In this document: one piece after another, positions 51,374-59,906 of the stretch | Layout: each line of letters starts with the position of its first letter | Position numbering within the stretch: position 1 is the first letter of the stretch | Source of the DNA: Clostridiales bacterium | GTDB taxonomy: Bacteria > Bacillota > Clostridia > Christensenellales > Aristaeellaceae | Direction: 5' to 3' | Length of the DNA: 64,000 nt | Assembly: GCA_004557905.1 (NCBI GenBank) | Contig: SFFH01000009.1 | Span: forward strand, 1-64,000 | Notes under the pieces: generated by a model | What the model was told of the DNA's origin: nothing | The model's input: the letters and a program-made list of their open reading frames with translations, nothing else | The model's database searches: none | Program-made: the position numbers and the translations under genes

Positions 51374-52876
51374 TCAGACTTCCTTGTTCGTGGTCTTGAG
51401 CACGACATCGTGCGCGCCGCCCTCGACGATGGAGACGGCGGAGACGAGCGTCAGGCGGGCCTTCTTCTGCAGCTCCGGAATGGAGAGCGCGCCGCAGTTG
51501 CACATGGTGGAGCGAACCTTCGCCAGCGTGATGTGCACGTTGTCGGAGAGCTTGCCGGCGTAGGTGACGTAGGAGTCGACGCCCTCCTCGAACTTGAGCT
51601 TCTTGTCGCCGCCCAGGTCGTAGCGCTGCCAGTTGCGCGCGCGGTTGGAGCCCTCGCCCCAGTACTCCTTCATCAGCGTGCCGTTCACGTTGACCTTCGC
51701 GGACGGGCTCTCGTCGAAGCGGGCGAAGTAGCGGCCCAGCATCACGAAGTCGGCGCCCATGGCCAGCGCCAGGGTCAGGTGATGATCGTGGACGATGCCG
51801 CCGTCGGAGCAGACCGGGACGTAAATGCCGGTTTCCTCGAAGTACTCGTCGCGGGCCTTGCAGACCTCGATCAGCGCGGTCGCCTGGCCGCGGCCGATGC
51901 CCTTGGTCTCGCGGGTGATGCAGATGGAGCCGCCGCCGATGCCGACCTTGATGAAGTCCGCGCCGCAGTCGGCCAGGAAGCGGAAGCCCTCGCGGTCGAC
52001 GACGTTGCCCGCGCCGATCTTCACGCTTTCGCCGTAGTGCTCACGAACCCACGCGATGGTGCGCTTCTGCCACTCGGAGAAGCCCTCGGAGGAGTCGATG
52101 CACAGCACGTCCACGCCGGCCTCGAGCAGTGCCGGGACGCGTTCAGCGTAGTCGCGGGTGTTGATGCCCGCGCCGACGACGTAGCGCTTGTTGGCGTCCA
52201 GCAGCTCCATCGGGTTCTTCTTGTGGGAGTCATAGTCCTTGCGGAAGACGAAGGAGGAGAGACGGCCGTCCTTGGTGACGATGGGCAGGGAGTTCAGCTT
52301 GTGATCCCAGATGATGTCGTTGGCTTCCTTCAGGGAGGTGCCCTCCGGCGCGGTGATGAGCTTGTCCAGCGGGGTCATGAAGGAGGAGACGAGCGCGGAA
52401 GGATCCATGCGGCTGACGCGGTAGTCGCGGCTGGTGACGATGCCCAGCAGCTTGCCGTTGGCGGTGCCGTCCTCGGTGACGGCGACGGTGGAGTGACCGG
52501 TCTTTTCCTTCAGCGCGAGGATATCCGCCAGGGTCTGGTCCGGACGGATGTTGGAATTGCTGGTGACGAAGCCAGCCTTGTAGCCCTTGACGGCAGCGAC
52601 CATCGCGGCCTCATCCTCAATGCTCTGGGAGCCGTAGATGAAGGACACGCCGCCCTCCTGCGCCAGCGCGATGGCCAGGTCCTTGCCGGAGACGGCCTGC
52701 ATGATGGCGGAGACCATCGGGATCTTCATGGTGATGGCGGACGTTTCGCCCTTCCTGAAGCGGACGAGCGGCGTTTCCAGATTCACGTTGTCCGGGATGC
52801 ACTCCGCGGAGGAGTAGCCCGGCACGAGCAGGTACTCGTTGAACGTATGGGACGGTTCAGAGAAATAGTAAGCCAT
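51374..52876 (-). CDS. guaB: IMP dehydrogenase
   Basis: 500 aa. It oxidises IMP to XMP, the committed step to GMP. The barrel is interrupted by a CBS pair (about 105-225) containing TVAVTEDGTANGKLLGIVTS. The catalytic Cys319 lies in GIGGGSICITRETKGIGRGQ (20 residues). The N-terminus PSHTFNEYLLVPG and the long C-terminal extension follow the clostridial/Bacteroidetes 500-aa subgroup. ATG 52876 has AGGAAGG upstream. It has its own promoter but follows the pur operon in the same direction. Confidence 0.95.
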   Translation of the reverse strand: MAYYFSEPSHTFNEYLLVPGYSSAECIPDNVNLETPLVRFRKGETSAITMKIPMVSAIMQAVSGKDLAIALAQEGGVSFIYGSQSIEDEAAMVAAVKGYKAGFVTSNSNIRPDQTLADILALKEKTGHSTVAVTEDGTANGKLLGIVTSRDYRVSRMDPSALVSSFMTPLDKLITAPEGTSLKEANDIIWDHKLNSLPIVTKDGRLSSFVFRKDYDSHKKNPMELLDANKRYVVGAGINTRDYAERVPALLEAGVDVLCIDSSEGFSEWQKRTIAWVREHYGESVKIGAGNVVDREGFRFLADCGADFIKVGIGGGSICITRETKGIGRGQATALIEVCKARDEYFEETGIYVPVCSDGGIVHDHHLTLALAMGADFVMLGRYFARFDESPSAKVNVNGTLMKEYWGEGSNRARNWQRYDLGGDKKLKFEEGVDSYVTYAGKLSDNVHITLAKVRSTMCNCGALSIPELQKKARLTLVSAVSIVEGGAHDVVLKTTNKEV

Positions 52877-52937
52877 GACAATCCTTCCTCTCTCTCTTCT
52901 GTCTTTATCCTGTTTAGTGAATAGTTTAATGTGGCCG

Positions 52938-52966
52938 ATTATACCACGGTTTGATTCTGCTGACAA
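52938..52966 (-). promoter_or_regulatory. Promoter of guaB
   Basis: TTGTCA (52961-52966) and TATAAT (52938-52943) on the minus strand with a 17-bp spacer. The -35 box touches the hairpin at 52965-52993. Confidence 0.8.
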
Positions 52967-52993
52967 CCCCGTATTTTCTTCAAATACGGGGTT
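52965..52993 (-). terminator. Hairpin at the end of the pur operon, next to the guaB -35 box
   Basis: Twelve-bp perfect stem AACCCCGTATTT / AAATACGGGGTT. It has no T tract on the minus strand, so it may be a transcript-end or pause structure rather than a full terminator. Confidence 0.55.
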
Positions 52994-53024
52994 ATATGAT
53001 CCTATTCTGCTTTTCAAACTTCAG

Positions 53025-53175
53025 CGCCGGCCTCTGGCCTCGTCCGCCAAAGCTTGAGTTTTTTCAAACTCCGTCGGAAGCGGGTCCGGGCACAGCCCAG
53101 CTTGCATGCCGCAGCCCGCCGCCGACCTCCGGCCTCGTCCGCCTAAGCCTGAGAGCGGGTCCGGGCACAGCCCGG
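53025..53175 (-). repeat. Two-copy local repeat D directly after purH
   Basis: GCCTCGTCCGCC units at 53037 and 53133 lie in longer blocks (53025-53058 and 53121-53153) that match at about 28 of 33 bases. Each is followed by AGCGGGTCCGGGCACAGCCC (53079-53098, 53154-53173). The second block ends at the purH stop codon. The CCGGGCACAGCCCGG hairpin resembles the end of family A. Confidence 0.7.
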
Positions 53176-54360
53176 TTAGTGGTGGAACAGACGCATGCCC
53201 GTAAAGGCCATGACCATGCCGCGGCGGTTGCACTCGTCGATCACCGCGTCGTCGCGGATGGAGCCGCCCGGCTCGGCGATGTACTTCACGCCGGACTTCG
53301 CCGCGCGCTTGATGTTGTCGGAGAACGGGAAGAACGCGTCGGAGCCGAGCGCGACGTTCGCCTGCGCGGCCAGGAAAGCCTCCTTCTCCCCGGCCGTCAG
53401 CGGGGCGGGCTGCTCGATGAAGTAGTTCTGCCAGATGCCCTCGGCGCAGACGTCCTCCTCGTTGCCGTTAATGTAGCTGTCGATCACGTTGTCGCGGTCG
53501 GCGCGGCCCATGCCCGGGCGGAACGGCAGCGCGAGCGTCTTGGGATGCTGGCGCAGGAACCAGGTGTCCGCCTTGGTGCCGGCCAGACGGGTGCAGTGGA
53601 TGCGGGACTGCTGGCCCGCGCCCACGCCAATGGCCTGGCCGTCGTACGCGTAGCAGACGGAGTTGGACTGGGTGTACTTGAGGGTGATCAGCGCGACAAT
53701 CAGGTCGATCTTCGCCTCCTGCGGCAGCTCCTTGTTTTCCGTGACGATGTTGCCAAGCAGCGCTTCGTTGATCTTGAAGTTGTTGCGGCCCTGCTCGAAG
53801 GTGACGCCGAAGACCTGCTTGGTCTCCTGCACGGCCGGGACGTAGCTCTCGTCGATGGCGACGATGTTGTAGGCGCCCTTGCGCTTCTTCTTGAGGATCT
53901 CCAGCGCCTCCGGCTCATAGCCCGGGGCGATCACGCCGTCGCTGACCTCGCGGGAGATCAGCTTCGCGGTGGTCACGTCGCACACGTCGGAGAGCGCAAC
54001 CCAGTCGCCGAAGGAGCACATGCGGTCCGTGCCGCGGGCGCGGGCGTAAGCGCAGGCCAGCGGGGAATCATCCAGGCCCGGGATATCGTCCACAAAGCAG
54101 GCCTTCTTGAGGTTCTCCGGCAGCACGCGGCCGATGGCGGCGGAGGTCGGGGAGACGTGCTTGAAGGAGGTCACGGCACACAGGCCGGTCGCCTCCTTGA
54201 GCTCCTTGACCAGCTGCCAGGAGTTGAGCGCGTCCAGGAAGTTGATGTAGCCCGGACGGCCGTTGAGGATGGTGATGGGCAGGTCGCTGCCGTCCTGCAT
54301 ATAGATCTTGGCCGGCTTCTGATTCGGGTTGCAGCCGTACTTCAGTTCAAACTCTTTCAT
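53176..54360 (-). CDS. purH: Stand-alone AICAR transformylase (PurH C-terminal domain only)
   Basis: 394 aa. It transfers a formyl group from 10-formyl-tetrahydrofolate to AICAR. It begins at FELKYGCNPNQKPA, which in standard PurH lies after the IMP cyclohydrolase domain (about residue 200), and contains the transformylase residues around SFKHVSPTSAA and the C-terminal DAFFPFSDNI and EPGGSIRDD motifs. The missing cyclohydrolase function is supplied by the adjacent PurO-type gene. MKEF is the natural start, with a GGAGA site upstream; there is no sign of a truncated fusion. Confidence 0.94.
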   Translation of the reverse strand: MKEFELKYGCNPNQKPAKIYMQDGSDLPITILNGRPGYINFLDALNSWQLVKELKEATGLCAVTSFKHVSPTSAAIGRVLPENLKKACFVDDIPGLDDSPLACAYARARGTDRMCSFGDWVALSDVCDVTTAKLISREVSDGVIAPGYEPEALEILKKKRKGAYNIVAIDESYVPAVQETKQVFGVTFEQGRNNFKINEALLGNIVTENKELPQEAKIDLIVALITLKYTQSNSVCYAYDGQAIGVGAGQQSRIHCTRLAGTKADTWFLRQHPKTLALPFRPGMGRADRDNVIDSYINGNEEDVCAEGIWQNYFIEQPAPLTAGEKEAFLAAQANVALGSDAFFPFSDNIKRAAKSGVKYIAEPGGSIRDDAVIDECNRRGMVMAFTGMRLFHH

Positions 54361-54451
54361 CGTCTTGTCTCCTTGTTCTGCGGATCAGACCCGTTTGGGT
54401 CGTAGGCTGCTGTGCAGCCTGCTCTGAAACTATCTTTTTTCTTGGCTTATG

Positions 54452-54523
54452 AGGAACGTTAGGGCTGCCGCCCTAAAACCCGCTCGGGGACATTGTCCCC
54501 GAACCCCTTCTTCGCTTCGCGCG
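54452..54523 (-). repeat. Dispersed intergenic repeat family B, copy 3 (inside the pur operon)
   Basis: GCGAAGCGAAGAAGGGG, hairpin CGGGGACAATGTCCCCG, hairpin AGGGCGGCAGCCCT, then AACGTTCC, read in the operon direction between purO and purH. It lies 17 bp past the purO stop. Confidence 0.85.
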
Positions 54524-54539
54524 GCTAAAAGCAGTTTAG

Positions 54540-55259
54540 TTATTTGTTCTTGTTGACCATGCGGCTCTGGGCCTCGCCGGTTTCAAGATCGGTATAGCGG
54601 ACATACAGGGAGATTCTGTTCTCCGCGTCCAGTGCGTTCCACAGGTCCGTGGTGAACGCATCGATGTCGTCGTCCATCGCGACGCGCTCCGGCTCGCCCT
54701 GGAAGGTCGGAATCGGGTTGCCGTCGCAGACGTAGGTGTGGAGGAAGTGGCCCAGGCCCGCGCAGGCGCCGTAGGAGAAGGTGTAGCGGTTGCAGAAGGT
54801 GCCCGCCGCGTCGCCGGACTTGAGGATGCTCATCTCGTAGGTGAAGTCGTTGCCTTCAAAGGTGAGCATGCCGCTGATGCGCGGGGTGAGGTTCGGCGCG
54901 TCCGGCTCGAACTCGCGGCTGGTCAGCGCTTGGGAGAAGCTCTTGCCCGCGGCGAGGCCGTCGTAGATGGTGTCGGTCTGGTTGCCGTTGGTGACGATCA
55001 GCTTGTTCTCGTAGCTGCGCACGGCGGCGTAGATGATCAGGGACGGGTCCTCGACCTTGGAGGCGTCAAACGGCTCGGTGAAGATCTCGCCGTTCTTCTC
55101 GGTGAAGACGCGGTTGCGGCTGTTCGCGCTGCGGCCCATGATGAAGTACGCGATGGCGGCCTTTTTGCCGTCCGGCGTCTTGCCGATGACGATGCCGCGG
55201 CCCGGATAGCGGTTGCCCTCAAGGCGCTCGGAGAGGGTCTTGATCTCATAGATGTTCAT
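54540..55259 (-). CDS. IMP cyclohydrolase, PurO-like (archaeal-type)
   Basis: 239 aa, matching the IMP cyclohydrolase (PurO) family in length and motifs: a GNRYPGRGIVIG start, YFIMGRSANSRNR, PRISGMLTF and CAGLGHFLHTY. It closes FAICAR to IMP, the last step of the path, and is unrelated in fold to the PurH N-terminal domain. It sits between purN and the transformylase-only purH, completing a split replacement of bifunctional PurH. Starts 1 bp after purN. Confidence 0.88.
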   Translation of the reverse strand: MNIYEIKTLSERLEGNRYPGRGIVIGKTPDGKKAAIAYFIMGRSANSRNRVFTEKNGEIFTEPFDASKVEDPSLIIYAAVRSYENKLIVTNGNQTDTIYDGLAAGKSFSQALTSREFEPDAPNLTPRISGMLTFEGNDFTYEMSILKSGDAAGTFCNRYTFSYGACAGLGHFLHTYVCDGNPIPTFQGEPERVAMDDDIDAFTTDLWNALDAENRISLYVRYTDLETGEAQSRMVNKNK

Positions 55260-55260
55260 C

Positions 55261-55851
55261 TTATCTGCTCCTCCTGATTTCTTCGGACACCAGCTCGACG
55301 GCCTGCGGAAGCAGCTTCCACTCGGCCTGCTCCATCACGCGGCGCTGAAGGATTTCGGGCGTGTCGCCGTCCTTCACCTCCACGGCCTTCTGCAGGATGA
55401 TCTCGCCGCCGTCGGGAATCTCGTTGACAAAGTGGACGGTCGCGCCGGTCAGCTTCACGCCGCGCGCAAGCGCGGCCTCGTGCACGCGCAGGCCGTAGTA
55501 GCCCTCGCCGCAGAACGCGGGGATGAGGGACGGATGGATGTTGAGGATGCGGCGCGGGTAGCGGCGGGTGAAGTCCTCGCTGAGGATGGTCAGGAAGCCC
55601 GCGAGCACGATCAGGTCGATCCGGTATTCCTCAAGCGCCGCGCGGAGCTTCTCCTCAAACGCCTCCTGCGTGCTGCCCTTTTTGGCGATCACGACGGAGG
55701 GGATGCCGGCCCTGTATGCGCGCTCGAGCGCGTACACGCCCGGGCGGGAGGAGACCACCAGCGCGATCTCGCCTGCTTGCAGGTTGGCGTCGATCAGCGC
55801 CTGCAGGTTGGTGCCGCCGCCGGAGACGAGCACGGCAATGCGTGTCTTCAT
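55261..55851 (-). CDS. purN: Phosphoribosylglycinamide formyltransferase
   Basis: 196 aa, the folate-dependent GAR transformylase. The nucleotide loop VLVSGGGTNLQALID is at the start, the catalytic region NIHPSLIPAFCGEGYYGLRVH follows (shown in two pieces: NIHPSLIPAFCG and EGYYGLRVH), and the active-site Asp lies in TGATVHFVNEIPDGG. Its ATG overlaps the purM stop by 4 bp. Confidence 0.96.
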   Translation of the reverse strand: MKTRIAVLVSGGGTNLQALIDANLQAGEIALVVSSRPGVYALERAYRAGIPSVVIAKKGSTQEAFEEKLRAALEEYRIDLIVLAGFLTILSEDFTRRYPRRILNIHPSLIPAFCGEGYYGLRVHEAALARGVKLTGATVHFVNEIPDGGEIILQKAVEVKDGDTPEILQRRVMEQAEWKLLPQAVELVSEEIRRSR

Positions 55852-56900
55852 TCGAGAACCACCTTTTCCTCACCGGCGATGATGTCGCCCATGACGTAGG
55901 CGTCCACGCCGTTGTCCCGGAGAATCTTCAGCGCGGTCTCCGCCTGTGCGGCGGGCACCACGACGCTCATGCCCACGCCCATGTTGTAGGTGTTGAACAT
56001 GTCGCGCTCGGGGATGCTGCCCCACCTGGCGATGATGTCGAAGATCGGCAACACCTTCACGGCGCGCTTGTCGATGTGGGCGCACAGGCCATCCGGGATG
56101 GAGCGCGGGATGTTCTCGTAGAAGCCGCCGCCGGTGATGTGGCTGATGCCCTTGACGTCAACCTGCTCCAGCAGCGCGAGGACGGGCTTGACGTAGATCC
56201 TGGTCGGGGTCAACAGGGTCTCGGCGATGGTCTTGCCTCCCAGCTCCTCGCGCGGGACGTAGAGCTCGGGGTTGTTGTTGTCGATGTCAAAGACCTTGCG
56301 GATGAGAGAGAAGCCGTTGGAGTGAATGCCGGTGGACGGCAGCGCGATGACCACGTCGCCAACCGCCATGCGGTTCTTGTCAAGGATCTTCTTCTTGTCC
56401 ACGATGCCCACGGCGAAGCCGGCCAGGTCGTAATCCTCCACAGGCATCAGGCCCGGATGCTCGGCGGTCTCACCGCCGATAAGCGCACAGCCGGACTGCA
56501 CGCAGCCCTCGGCCACACCGGAAACGATCTGCGCGATCTTCTCCGGCACGTTCTTGCCGCAGGCGATGTAATCCAGGAAGAACAGCGGCTTCGCGCCCAC
56601 GCAGATGATGTCGTTGACGCACATGGCCACGGCGTCGATGCCGATGGTGTCGTGCTTGTCCATCAGGATGGCGAGCTTCACCTTGGTGCCGCAGCCGTCC
56701 GTGCCGGAGACCAGCACCGGCTCCTCCATGCCCGCGACGGGCAGGCCGAAGCAGCCGCCGAAGCCGCCCACATCGTCCAGGCAGCCCTCGTTGCGGGTGC
56801 GGGCGATGTGCTTTTTCATCAGTTCTACCGCGCGGTAGCCCGCGGTGATGTCCACGCCGGCCGCGGCGTAGGACTCGGAGCGCGAAATCTCGTGTACCAT
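55848..56900 (-). CDS. purM: Phosphoribosylformylglycinamidine cyclo-ligase (AIR synthetase)
   Basis: 350 aa. It converts FGAM to AIR with ATP. Family motifs: SYAAAGVDITAGYRAVELMK, VSGTDGCGTKVKLA, DTIGIDAVAMCVNDI, GGETAEHPGLM, SHITGGGFYENIPR and the C-terminal MGVGMSVVV. AGAGGA precedes ATG 56900. It overlaps purN and lies after purF across repeat B4. Confidence 0.96.
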   Translation of the reverse strand: MVHEISRSESYAAAGVDITAGYRAVELMKKHIARTRNEGCLDDVGGFGGCFGLPVAGMEEPVLVSGTDGCGTKVKLAILMDKHDTIGIDAVAMCVNDIICVGAKPLFFLDYIACGKNVPEKIAQIVSGVAEGCVQSGCALIGGETAEHPGLMPVEDYDLAGFAVGIVDKKKILDKNRMAVGDVVIALPSTGIHSNGFSLIRKVFDIDNNNPELYVPREELGGKTIAETLLTPTRIYVKPVLALLEQVDVKGISHITGGGFYENIPRSIPDGLCAHIDKRAVKVLPIFDIIARWGSIPERDMFNTYNMGVGMSVVVPAAQAETALKILRDNGVDAYVMGDIIAGEEKVVLE

Positions 56901-56943
56901 CGTTTGATTCCTCTCTTATCTTGAATCTCAGTTGCGTATTACA

Positions 56944-57007
56944 GGCGCGAAGCGAAGAAGGGGTCTGGGGATAAATTCCCAGGCGGGGTATGGGGCTTGC
57001 GGCCCCA
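56944..57007 (+). repeat. Dispersed intergenic repeat family B, copy 4 (reverse orientation, pur operon)
   Basis: GCGCGAAGCGAAGAAGGGG, hairpin CTGGGGATAAATTCCCAG, then TGGGGCTTGCGGCCCCA, ending exactly at the purF stop codon. It is the only copy in opposite orientation to the preceding gene. Confidence 0.8.
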
Positions 57008-58432
57008 TCAGCCTTTGCCGTTCCAGCAATAGGTGCAGACCTTGCAGGGCTCCAGGCCGATGGCCTCATAGATGCCCTCCAGGGACTGATACTCCAGCGA
57101 CGCGAAGTGCAGCTTCTGGCAGATGGCGTCGCGCATTTTGCGGCCGCGCTCGCTGTCGCCGTCGCAGTACTCGTCCAGGTGATTGAAGCCCTCCTCGCCC
57201 TCAAGCTCCATGATCGTGGCGCGGGCCAGCAGGTCCATGGGTGAGGTGGAGCGGGAGAAGTTGAGGTACTTGCAGCTGTACAGAATCGGCGGGCAGGCAG
57301 AGCGGATGTGCACTTCCTTCGCGCCGTTCTCGTAGAGGAACTCGACCGTCTCGCGCAGCTGCGTGCCGCGCACGATGCTGTCGTCCACGAACAGAAGCTT
57401 CTTGTCCTGGATCAGCTCGTGCACCGGAATCTGCTTCATCTTGGCGACCATGTTGCGCTCGCGCTGGGTGGCCGGCATGAAGCTGCGCGGCCAGGTCGGC
57501 GTGTACTTGATGAACGGGCGCGCAAACGGGATACCGCAGGCGTTGGCATAGCCGATGGCGTGCGGCGTGCCGGAATCCGGAACGCCGGCGACATAGTCGA
57601 TGTCCTGCGCGAGGCCCTTTTCTTTGTCGTTCTTGGCCATGATCTCGCCGTTGCGGCAGCGCATGACCTCGACGTTGCGGCCCTCGTAGCTGGAGGTCGG
57701 ATAACCGTAGTAGGACCACAGGAACGCGCAGATCTTCATCTCTTTGCCCGGCTCCTGCAGGACGGTAATCTCCTCCGGGGAGATTTCCACGACCTCGCCC
57801 GGGCCGAGCTCGCGCACGGCCTCGTAGCCCAGCTTCATGCCGGCGAAGGACTCAAAGCTCACGCAGTAGCCGTCCTCGTCGCGGCCGATGGACACCGGCA
57901 GGCGGCCCATGCGGTCGCGCGCGGCGATCAGGTGGCCGTTGTCACGCAGGATCAGGATGGACGCGGTGCCGTCGATGACGCCCTGCGCGAACCGGATGCC
58001 CTCCACAAAGCTGCTCTTCTGGTTGATAAGCGCGGCGATGAGCTCGTTGCTGTTCACGCGCCCGCCGGTCATCGCGTCAAAGTGACCGCCGCTGAAGGAC
58101 AGGAACTGGTCGATCAGCGCCTCCGCGTTGTTGATGACGCCGATGGTCGCGATGGCGTAGGTGCCCAGGTTGGAGCGGATGAGCAGCGGCTGCGGATCGC
58201 TGTCGGAGATGCAGCCGATGGCCGCGTTGCCGGTCATCTCGTCGAGAATGTGCTCGAACTTCGTGCGGAAGGGCGAGTTCTCGATGTTGTGGATCTCGCG
58301 CTGCAGGCCGACCCCGGCATCATAGGCGGCCATGCCGCCGCGCCGCGTGCCCAGGTGGGAGTGGTAGTCGGTGCCGAAAAAGACGTCCAGAATACAGTTC
58401 CTGCGGGATGTGACCCCGAAAAAACCGCCCAT
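57008..58432 (-). CDS. purF: Amidophosphoribosyltransferase-like protein lacking the N-terminal nucleophile cysteine
   Basis: 474 aa. PurF makes phosphoribosylamine from PRPP and glutamine. The phosphoribosyltransferase domain is intact, with LLFVDDSIVRGTQLRETV as PRPP loop and GVPDSGTPHAIGYA. C-terminal cysteines CKVCTYC resemble the iron-sulfur ligands of Bacillus-type PurF. The protein begins MGGFFGV, whereas canonical PurF exposes Cys1 (CGVFG) as the glutaminase nucleophile. The glutaminase fold otherwise persists (HSHLGTRRGG). It lies in the pur operon with a strong ribosome site, so it may use ammonia or a partner glutaminase. Confidence 0.88.
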   Translation of the reverse strand: MGGFFGVTSRRNCILDVFFGTDYHSHLGTRRGGMAAYDAGVGLQREIHNIENSPFRTKFEHILDEMTGNAAIGCISDSDPQPLLIRSNLGTYAIATIGVINNAEALIDQFLSFSGGHFDAMTGGRVNSNELIAALINQKSSFVEGIRFAQGVIDGTASILILRDNGHLIAARDRMGRLPVSIGRDEDGYCVSFESFAGMKLGYEAVRELGPGEVVEISPEEITVLQEPGKEMKICAFLWSYYGYPTSSYEGRNVEVMRCRNGEIMAKNDKEKGLAQDIDYVAGVPDSGTPHAIGYANACGIPFARPFIKYTPTWPRSFMPATQRERNMVAKMKQIPVHELIQDKKLLFVDDSIVRGTQLRETVEFLYENGAKEVHIRSACPPILYSCKYLNFSRSTSPMDLLARATIMELEGEEGFNHLDEYCDGDSERGRKMRDAICQKLHFASLEYQSLEGIYEAIGLEPCKVCTYCWNGKG

Positions 58433-58455
58433 ACGGTCATCCTCCTGTTCAGGTA

Positions 58456-58548
58456 AACCGGCATGATGCCGGCTGCATTTCCGACCGAGTGATATAAGTC
58501 CCGGCGCTTTGAGGCCGAGGCCGAAGCTCTGCGGAAGGACTTCTAGAG
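58456..58548 (+). repeat. Dispersed intergenic repeat family C, copy 2 (between purC and purF)
   Basis: 93 bp starting AACCGGCATGATGCCGG, GCATTTCCGAC, TAAGTC, GCTTTG, CCGAGGCCGAA, ending GAAGGACTTCTAGAG. It is antisense to the pur operon, so orientation relative to genes is not fixed. Confidence 0.75.
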
Positions 58549-58601
58549 TAAAGAGTAGGAAACCGGGGCAGATTGCAAACCTGTCCCGGGATCGGATGGA
58601 A

Positions 58602-59291
58602 TTACGCGAAGAAAAGCTTGGAGAGGGTCATCGGGTCAATGTACTGGCCGTCCTTGTACACGCGCATATTGCCGGAGGCGATCTCGTCGATGAGGATCAC
58701 CTTGCCGTTGGCGTCATAGCCGTACTCGAACTTGATGTCGTAGAGGACGAGGCCCTTCTCCTTCAGGTCGTCGGCGACGATCCTGGTGATCTTCTGGGTC
58801 ATCTCCTTGATGGTGTCGTACTGCTCGCCGGTCATCACGCCGAGGTCGATGAGGCCGTCGCGGGTGACGAGCGGATCGCCCAGCGCGTCGTTCTTGAAGG
58901 TCATCTCGACATAGGCGGGCAGATCGGCGCCCTCCTCGATATAGTCCTTGTAGCGGCGGTAGAAGGAGCCCACGGCCTTGTGGCGGCAGATGACCTCCAG
59001 GCCCTTGCCGAACGGCTTGCACGGCACGACCTCCATGGTGGTGTTCTCAAGGTCCGCGCTCACAAAGTGGGTCGGGATGCCGGCGGCGTTGATCTTCTCA
59101 AAGAAGTAGATGGACATGCGCAGGTTCACGTCGCCTACGCCCTCGATGGTCAGGCCGACAGAGTTCTCGCCCGGATCGAACACGCCGTCCTTGCCGGTGC
59201 AGTCGTCCTTGAACTTGAGCAGATAGTTGCCGTTGTCAAGCGCATAAACGTTCTTGGTCTTGCCGGTGTACACGAGCTTGAGGTTCTCCAT
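58602..59291 (-). CDS. purC: Phosphoribosylaminoimidazole-succinocarboxamide synthase
   Basis: 229 aa. SAICAR synthetase joins CAIR and aspartate. Typical motifs: KLVYTGKTKNVYAL, LLKFKDDCTG, GKGLEVICRHKAVGSFYRRY, DLKEKGLVLYDIKFEYG and LIDEIASGNMRV. GGAG lies 9 nt before ATG 59291. Second gene of the operon, 63 bp after purE. Confidence 0.96.
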   Translation of the reverse strand: MENLKLVYTGKTKNVYALDNGNYLLKFKDDCTGKDGVFDPGENSVGLTIEGVGDVNLRMSIYFFEKINAAGIPTHFVSADLENTTMEVVPCKPFGKGLEVICRHKAVGSFYRRYKDYIEEGADLPAYVEMTFKNDALGDPLVTRDGLIDLGVMTGEQYDTIKEMTQKITRIVADDLKEKGLVLYDIKFEYGYDANGKVILIDEIASGNMRVYKDGQYIDPMTLSKLFFA

Positions 59292-59354
59292 TGTCGTAAA
59301 CTCCTTTGTCTATGTTGGAATGGAAAGGCGCTCCGCGCATGCGGAGTGCCGGGG

Positions 59355-59852
59355 TCAGCCATTGTATTGGCGTTCGCAGTCCGCGTTGGCGGCGAGCACC
59401 TTCTGCGTGTCCGCAGAGCGGCGGGCAGCCAGGCGCGCGGCAAGCGCGTCGTCGGTCACAGCAAGGATCTCGCAGGCCAGCAGCGCAGCGTTGACAGCGC
59501 CGTCCACGGCAACCGTGGCGACCGGGATGCCGGAGGGCATCTGCACGGTGGAGAGCAGCGCGTCCATGCCGTTGGCGAATGCGGTGGACTTCATCGGAAT
59601 GCCGATGACCGGAAGGGTGGTGTTGGCGGCAAGGCTGCCGGCCAGGTGCGCGGCCATGCCCGCGGCGGCGATGATCACGCCAAAGCCGTTTTCGCGCGCG
59701 GAAGCGGAGAACGCGTGCGCCTCCTCGGGCGTCCTGTGCGCGGAGTAAATGTGCACCTCGTGCGGGACATCCATGTCCTTCAGGGTGCGGATGGCCTTTT
59801 CGATGACGGGCAGGTCGCTTGCGCTGCCCATGATGACGGCCACTTTTTTCAT
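59355..59852 (-). CDS. purE: N5-carboxyaminoimidazole ribonucleotide mutase (class I PurE)
   Basis: 165 aa. The start VAVIMGSASDLPVIEKA, HIYSAHRTPEEAHAF with the active-site His, and IIAAAGMAAHLAGSLAANT are PurE signatures. It is the first gene of the operon; no purK is seen, and the sequence alone does not say whether this PurE uses N5-CAIR or AIR. ATG 59852 has GGGAGG 8 nt upstream. A promoter lies 55 bp upstream. Confidence 0.96.
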   Translation of the reverse strand: MKKVAVIMGSASDLPVIEKAIRTLKDMDVPHEVHIYSAHRTPEEAHAFSASARENGFGVIIAAAGMAAHLAGSLAANTTLPVIGIPMKSTAFANGMDALLSTVQMPSGIPVATVAVDGAVNAALLACEILAVTDDALAARLAARRSADTQKVLAANADCERQYNG

Positions 59853-59906
59853 AGAAAATACCTCCCAATCTGTCACAGCCAGTTTGTGAGCGGAAAGTTC
59901 AAGTAC

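Noticed and set aside
51330..51408. Protein-like similarity among translated copies of family A
   Set aside because: All three copies share similar peptides in more than one frame, and substitutions are not concentrated at third positions, so the similarity follows from DNA identity rather than coding.
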